Part shown: positions 33,943 through 37,419 of the stretch, piece by piece
How positions within the stretch are numbered: position 1 is the stretch's first letter
How the letters are laid out: every line of letters begins with the position of its first letter
Assembly: GCA_017478085.1 (NCBI GenBank)
Contig: JAFVEE010000025.1
Span: 1 to 37,419, forward strand
Length of the DNA stretch: 37,419 bases
Origin: Prevotella sp.
GTDB lineage: Bacteria; Bacteroidota; Bacteroidia; Bacteroidales; Bacteroidaceae
Direction of reading: 5' to 3'
Made by a program: the position numbers and the translations under genes
Notes under the pieces: model-generated
What the model saw: only the letters and a program-made list of their open reading frames with translations
Database searches by the model: none
What the model was told of the DNA's origin: nothing

Positions 33943-34052
33943 AACGAAGGCTCCGTTACAATTCAACGGAGCCTTCGCTGTTTTGTAACGGAGCCTTCAT
34001 TGCGTTGTAACGGAGCCTTCGCTGAGTCACAACGGAGCCTCCGTTATGATAA
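33943..34052. repeat. Array of five 22-bp units with palindromic core (copy 2)
   Basis: Units start at 33943, 33965, 33987, 34009 and 34031, each 22 bp, core near AACGGAGCCTYCGTT plus 7-bp spacer (acaattc, gttttgt, gcgttgt, gagtcac, atgataa). Number, period and total length (110 bp) equal those of the array at 13736, but the spacers differ. It lies between convergent genes, 36 bp after the acidic-tail gene and 2 bp before the transporter stop, so a bidirectional terminator is plausible. Confidence 0.92.
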
Positions 34053-34054
34053 GA

Positions 34055-35560
34055 CTAAATGACATGCATTGTGCCCATCAGGTAGAGCAGGGCATAGCCC
34101 AGCACCATGGAGAGGATGCCTACGATGATGCCCACCTTCGACATATCGCTCTGCTCGACCAGGTTGGTAGAGTAAGCCAGGGCATTGGGAGGCGTCGACA
34201 CGGGCAGGATCATAGCACTCGAAGCGGCAATGGCCACGCCGATGAGCACTGTGGGCGTGCCGCCGATGGGAGCCAGCTTGTCGCCCATGGCCGAGCAGAC
34301 CAGTGCCAGGATGGGCATGAGCAGGGCAGCCGTGGCCGAGTTGGAGATGAAGTTGCTGAGCAAGTAGCAGATAATGCCCGAGATGAGCAGGATGACCAGC
34401 GGCGAGAAGTCGCCGAAGGGAATGCTCTCGACGGCCAGCGCTGCCAGACCCGACTGGTTCAGACCATAGCCCAGGGCAAAGCCACCGGCCACCATCCAGA
34501 TGACCGACCAGTTGATCTCCTCCAGGTCGTTCTTGTCGATGATGCCCGTCAAGGCAAACACCACGAAGGGTATGAGCGCCACGGTATAGGAGTTGATGCC
34601 CGTCCACTTCTCGCAGATCCAGAGTGCCACGGTCACGAAGAACGTCACGATGACGATGTAGGTCTGGGTGTTCTTCTTCATACCACCCTCAATCTTCAGC
34701 TCGACCGTCTTCTGCGTGAAGGGGAACATCCACTTCAGCAGCCACCAACTGAAAAGCAGCAGCACTGCCACCAGGGGCACCATAAACATCATCCACTCGC
34801 CGAAGCCCAGGTTCAGGTTCAGGCCCTCAGGATCGTTCAGGTACTTAATGGCAATGGCATTGGGAGGCGTGCCGATGGGGGTGCCCATACCGCCCAGGTT
34901 GGCTGCCACGGGAATGGAGAGCGCCAGCGCGATGCGGCCCTTGCCCTCGGGAGGCAGCTGCTTGAACACGGGGGTGAGGAAGGTGAGCATCATGGCAGCC
35001 GTGGCTGTGTTAGACACGAACATCGAGAACAGGCCGGTGATGAGCAGGAAGCCCAGCAGCACATTGTCGCTCTTAGTGCCGAAGGGCTTCAGCAGCACCT
35101 TGGCCAACTGGGCATCGAGGCCCGTCTTCGTAGCGGCGATGGCCAGAATGAAGCCACCAATGAAGAGCATGATCACAGGGTCGGCGAAGCAGGCCATCAC
35201 ACCTTTATAGGGCAGCAGCTCGCCCACCTCGTCGGGGTTGCACATAAAGGCGATGCCACTGGTAGAGGTGAAGAGCAGCATCAGTCCCATAATGGCCACC
35301 GACGTGGCCCAGGACGAAATGATGTGGAGCACCCACATAAGCGTAGCAAACACGAAGATGGCGATGATGCGCTGCTGAACGACCGTCAGCCCCTCGATGC
35401 CGAAAGCTGAAGTGGGCAGATTCCAAACTACCAGGGTGAGAAGAACCACTAAGAGGGCCTCGAAGCCACGCACAAAGATTTTGTCGGGGTGGAACCGCTT
35501 GTCGTGACGCACTTTGTGGTACGCCTGGACCAAGTGGTATCCGTTGTAAAGTTTAAACAT
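34055..35560 (-). CDS. DASS/SLC13 family sodium:anion symporter
   Basis: 501 aa. About 11-12 hydrophobic segments. The two inverted repeats each carry a substrate/Na+ motif: SNTATAAMML in the first half with GTPIGTPPNAIA, and SNSATAALLM in the second with STPPNALAYS. These are the SNT and TPP signatures of the DASS/SLC13 group, which takes up dicarboxylates, citrate or sulfate with sodium. The ligand cannot be fixed from sequence; succinate/malate or sulfate are likely in this phylum. The N-terminus (FKLYNGYHLVQAYHKVRHD) is cytoplasmic. The gene is monocistronic and its stop lies against a 22-bp repeat array. Confidence 0.9.
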   Translation of the reverse strand: MFKLYNGYHLVQAYHKVRHDKRFHPDKIFVRGFEALLVVLLTLVVWNLPTSAFGIEGLTVVQQRIIAIFVFATLMWVLHIISSWATSVAIMGLMLLFTSTSGIAFMCNPDEVGELLPYKGVMACFADPVIMLFIGGFILAIAATKTGLDAQLAKVLLKPFGTKSDNVLLGFLLITGLFSMFVSNTATAAMMLTFLTPVFKQLPPEGKGRIALALSIPVAANLGGMGTPIGTPPNAIAIKYLNDPEGLNLNLGFGEWMMFMVPLVAVLLLFSWWLLKWMFPFTQKTVELKIEGGMKKNTQTYIVIVTFFVTVALWICEKWTGINSYTVALIPFVVFALTGIIDKNDLEEINWSVIWMVAGGFALGYGLNQSGLAALAVESIPFGDFSPLVILLISGIICYLLSNFISNSATAALLMPILALVCSAMGDKLAPIGGTPTVLIGVAIAASSAMILPVSTPPNALAYSTNLVEQSDMSKVGIIVGILSMVLGYALLYLMGTMHVI

Positions 35561-35612
35561 AAAAGTAACTAATTATTAATTGTAATATTGATACTCTTCC
35601 GCTTTCGGGGCG

Positions 35613-35620
35613 CAAAGTTA
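35613..35620 (-). promoter_or_regulatory. -7 box (TAACTTTG) of the DASS transporter
   Basis: On the minus strand TAACTTTG lies 52 nt before the ATG. The intergenic region 35561-35763 holds this box and the tRNA promoter, and no gene. Confidence 0.6.
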
Positions 35621-35681
35621 CTACTATTTTCCCACATTTCGTGCACCTTTTGCAAGTTTTTTCAAAAAAAACGGCCAAAAA

Positions 35682-35713
35682 TTTGCGAGTATCAAAAAAA
35701 GTATGTACCTTTG
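35682..35713 (+). promoter_or_regulatory. Promoter of the tRNA operon
   Basis: TTTG (35682-35685), 20-bp spacer, TACCTTTG (35706-35713): a full Bacteroidetes consensus promoter, 50 bp before the tRNA-Ser gene. Confidence 0.8.
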
Positions 35714-35763
35714 CACCGCATTTGAGAGAAAGTGCTTTTCGGTAGCAGAAAATGCAACGCCGA

Positions 35764-35850
35764 GGAAGTTTGGGTGAGTGGCTGAAACCAGTAGTTTGCT
35801 AAACTGCCGTACGGGTGACTGTACCGGGGGTTCGAATCCCCCAGCTTCCG
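35764..35850 (+). tRNA. tRNA-Ser(GCU)
   Basis: 87 nt to the discriminator base. Acceptor GGAAGTT pairs with AGCTTCC, the anticodon stem GTAGT/ACTGC encloses the loop TTGCTAA with anticodon GCT, a long variable arm is present as in class II tRNAs, and the T arm has GGGGGTTCGAATCCCCC. It reads AGC/AGU codons. CCA is not encoded. Confidence 0.93.
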
Positions 35851-35886
35851 CAAACGTGGTCGGGTGAGTCTTCGACTCTACCAGCT

Positions 35887-35958
35887 GGTCGGTTCATCTA
35901 ACGGTTAGGATACAAGATTCTCAATCTTGGCATAAGGGTTCGATTCCCTTACCGACTA
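35887..35958 (+). tRNA. tRNA-Glu(CUC), copy 1
   Basis: 72 nt. Acceptor GGTCGGT/ACCGACT with a G-U first pair, anticodon stem CAAGA/TCTTG around the loop TTCTCAA gives anticodon CTC, T arm AAGGGTTCGATTCCCTT. The 36-bp spacer before it folds into a small hairpin (GAGTC-TTC-GACTC). It is identical to the next copy. Confidence 0.92.
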
Positions 35959-35994
35959 CGATTCGCCCCACACAACTCTTAAAAGACACTAACT

Positions 35995-36066
35995 GGTCGG
36001 TTCATCTAACGGTTAGGATACAAGATTCTCAATCTTGGCATAAGGGTTCGATTCCCTTACCGACTA
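35995..36066 (+). tRNA. tRNA-Glu(CUC), copy 2
   Basis: Exact duplicate of the tRNA-Glu 108 bp upstream; identity extends a few bases beyond the gene on each side (from ctggtcgg to actacga). The same transcript very likely carries all three tRNAs. A terminator follows after 11 bp. Confidence 0.92.
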
Positions 36067-36077
36067 CGAAACAACGA

Positions 36078-36100
36078 AGTCCCATTTGAGGGGCTTTTTT
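36078..36100 (+). terminator. Intrinsic terminator of the tRNA operon
   Basis: Stem AGTCCC (36078-36083) with GGGGCT (36090-36095, one G-U pair), 6-nt loop, then a T run. Confidence 0.85.
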
Positions 36101-36122
36101 CGTATATAGACGTAACAACTGA

Positions 36123-36908
36123 ATGCAGAACCAATTTTCGAGAACTAGACTGCTGCTGGGCCGCAAGGCTATGGAAACGCTGGCGCAGAGCCGTGTGGCG
36201 GTGTTCGGCGTGGGCGGCGTGGGCGGCTATACCGTGGAGGTGCTGGCGCGAAGCGGCGTGGGCGCACTCGACCTGATAGACGACGACCGCGTGTGCATGA
36301 CCAACATCAACCGCCAGATCTACGCGCTGCTTTCCACCATCGGCAAATACAAGGTCGACGTGGCCGAAGCGCGCATCCACGACATCAACCGCAAGTGCAC
36401 GGTGACGAAGTACCAGCAGTTCTACCTGCCGGAGAATGCCGACACAATAGACCTCACGCAGTTCAACTACGTGGTGGACTGCATCGACACGGTGTCGGCC
36501 AAGCTGGAGCTGATACGCCGCTGCCACCGCCTGGGAGTCCCCATCATTTCCTCAATGGGAGCCGCTAACAAGCTGGATGCCACGGCCTTTCGTGTGGCCG
36601 ACATCGAGAAGACACAGATGGACCCGCTGGCCAAAGTTATCCGCAAGAAGCTGCGCAAGGAGGGCATACGCGGACTGAAGGTGGTGTATAGCGAAGAAGA
36701 GCCGCTGGAGCCCTTCGACGATGCCGAGATTTCGTGCCGCTTCCACTGCATCTGCCCCAACAAAGACATGCGCAAATGCACCGACCGGCGCAACATTCCG
36801 GCCTCGAACGCCTTCGTGCCCGCGGCCGCAGGACTGATTATCGGCGGCGAGGTGGTGAAGGATTTGGTGAACCGCGCCGGCACGATGCGCATCCCCCCCG
36901 AAGAGTGA
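36123..36908 (+). CDS. tcdA: tRNA threonylcarbamoyladenosine dehydratase
   Basis: 261 aa. ATP-dependent E1-like enzyme that cyclises t6A37 to ct6A in ANN-decoding tRNAs. The N-terminus FSRTRLLLGRKAMETL and nucleotide-binding GVGGVGGY (29-36) lead to RSGVGALDLIDDDRVCMTNINRQI, the typical adenylation-domain sequence, then YVVDCIDTVSAKL, ISSMGAANK and CTDRRNIPASNAFVPAAAG. Several Cys in CRFHCICPNKDMRKC may bind metal. The length fits TcdA (about 260-270) rather than MoeB/ThiF. Its promoter is not obvious; the gene lies 22 bp after the tRNA terminator. Confidence 0.92.
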   Translation: MQNQFSRTRLLLGRKAMETLAQSRVAVFGVGGVGGYTVEVLARSGVGALDLIDDDRVCMTNINRQIYALLSTIGKYKVDVAEARIHDINRKCTVTKYQQFYLPENADTIDLTQFNYVVDCIDTVSAKLELIRRCHRLGVPIISSMGAANKLDATAFRVADIEKTQMDPLAKVIRKKLRKEGIRGLKVVYSEEEPLEPFDDAEISCRFHCICPNKDMRKCTDRRNIPASNAFVPAAAGLIIGGEVVKDLVNRAGTMRIPPEE

Positions 36909-36922
36909 AGCGCAAAAAAAGT

Positions 36923-36963
36923 ATAAATTCTTCTGGTTCTCTATGTGAATCAGAAGAATTTAT
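36923..36963 (+). promoter_or_regulatory. Inverted repeat between tcdA and pgk
   Basis: Perfect 13-bp arms (36923-36935, ATAAATTCTTCTG; 36951-36963) with a 15-nt loop, ending 2 bp before the pgk -7 box, so the right arm occupies the promoter spacer. It could be a terminator for tcdA (no long T run follows) or an operator of pgk. Confidence 0.65.
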
Positions 36964-36965
36964 TG

Positions 36966-36973
36966 TAATTTTG
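36966..36973 (+). promoter_or_regulatory. -7 box (TAATTTTG) of pgk
   Basis: TAATTTTG lies 37 nt before the pgk ATG with an AT-rich leader. No TTTG at -33; that position falls in the loop of the inverted repeat. Confidence 0.65.
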
Positions 36974-37010
36974 CGTGCGAAATTCCACATTATTAATATA
37001 ATAAACAATT

Positions 37011-37419
37011 ATGACTATCAACGAAATGAACTTTGCCGGTAAGAAGGCAATCGTGCGCGTAGACTTCAACGTGCCCCTGGACGAGAATGGTAAGATTACT
37101 GACGACACCCGCATTCGCGGTGCACTGCCCACACTGAAGAAGATCCTGGCCGACGGCGGCGCAGTGATCATTATGAGCCACATGGGCAAGCCCAAGGGCA
37201 AGGTGAACCCCAAGCTGTCGCTGGGCCAGATTCGCGAGGCCGTTGAGAAGGCCCTGGGCGTGCCCGTGGCATTTGCCCCCGACTGCGCCAAGGCTGCCGA
37301 CGCTGCCAAGGCCCTGAAGATGGGCGAGGCCCTGCTCTTAGAGAACCTGCGCTTCTATCCCGAGGAGGAAGGCAAGCCCGTAGGCGTAGAAAAGGGTACT
37401 CCCGAATACGACGAAGCCA
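37011..37419 (+). CDS. pgk: Phosphoglycerate kinase, 5' part (runs off the right edge)
   Basis: 136 codons are visible. Transfers phosphate from 1,3-bisphosphoglycerate to ADP in glycolysis. N-terminal sequence [25 protein letters not shown] holds the substrate-binding RVDFNVP motif, then [12 protein letters not shown] with the binding His/Gly, [14 protein letters not shown], and [13 protein letters not shown]. The GC-rich, strongly biased codons suggest high expression. The C-terminal nucleotide domain lies outside the window. Confidence 0.97.
   Translation, partial: MTINEMNFAGKKAIVRVDFNVPLDENGKITDDTRIRGALPTLKKILADGGAVIIMSHMGKPKGKVNPKLSLGQIREAVEKALGVPVAFAPDCAKAADAAKALKMGEALLLENLRFYPEEEGKPVGVEKGTPEYDEA

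Noticed and set aside
34046-35410. Long plus-strand frame opposite the DASS transporter
   Set aside because: Antisense shadow, rich in His/Gln/Gly with no domain, opposite a clear transporter.

Overview
The window looks like a chromosome segment from a high-GC member of the Bacteroidales, most likely Prevotellaceae. The evidence is the repeated Bacteroidetes-type promoter (a -7 box TAnnTTTG, in the best cases preceded by TTTG 19-21 bp upstream), the near absence of Shine-Dalgarno sequences, and the gene content: PPi-dependent phosphofructokinase, a DUF4369 lipoprotein, a LeuA paralog beside leuB, an Rpn/PD-(D/E)XK transposase-like nuclease, and a stand-alone MetH reactivation domain. Most of the DNA is GC-rich by eye. 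One island at about 13.85-15.16 kb is clearly AT-richer.

Layout. 1-0.78 kb: 5' part of an Rpn-family nuclease on the minus strand, divergent from dnaX. 0.96-8.5 kb: housekeeping genes on the plus strand in two tightly packed runs: dnaX, an FtsB/DivIC-like protein and a small membrane protein, then a terminator, a DUF4369 lipoprotein, dihydroorotase, the MetH reactivation domain, a metallophosphoesterase and a PlsC-like acyltransferase. 8.55-13.7 kb: an orphan beta-class DNA adenine methyltransferase 2 nt ahead of a CPA2 antiporter, then a LolD-like ATPase and a CvfB-like S1 protein. 13.7-15.16 kb: a 5 x 22-bp repeat array, then the AT-richer two-gene cassette (HipA-like minimal kinase plus DUF3037-like partner) with its own promoter. 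15.1-18.4 kb: LeuA paralog, leuB and a TPR protein. 18.5-23.6 kb: rlmD, PPi-PFK, a membrane-anchored GH25 lysozyme, a histone-tail-like winged-helix protein and a second small winged-helix-like protein.

23.57-31.04 kb: a glycan assembly locus. Two genes (glycosyltransferase, hexapeptide acyltransferase) run leftward and five (ATP-grasp, glycosyltransferase, beta-propeller protein, two glycosyltransferases) run rightward. Both arms start from a near-symmetric 113-bp palindrome whose two arms each carry the same promoter. 31.06-33.9 kb: TRIC-type channel and rarA (minus), then an acidic-tailed unknown protein (plus). 33.9-34.05 kb: the second 5 x 22-bp array, at a convergent junction. 34.05-35.56 kb: a DASS/SLC13 anion transporter (minus). 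35.7-36.1 kb: tRNA-Ser(GCU) and two identical tRNA-Glu(CUC) genes with promoter and terminator. 36.1 kb to the end: tcdA and the 5' part of pgk.

The most unusual signals are the HipA-like/DUF3037-like cassette, the two 110-bp arrays with identical architecture, the symmetric divergent promoter of the glycan locus, tandem repeats that fill whole gaps between a stop codon and the next start codon (8-bp period before the ftsB-like gene, 10-bp period before lolD), and in-frame hairpin-type insertions inside pyrC, the MetH reactivation gene and the Rpn gene.
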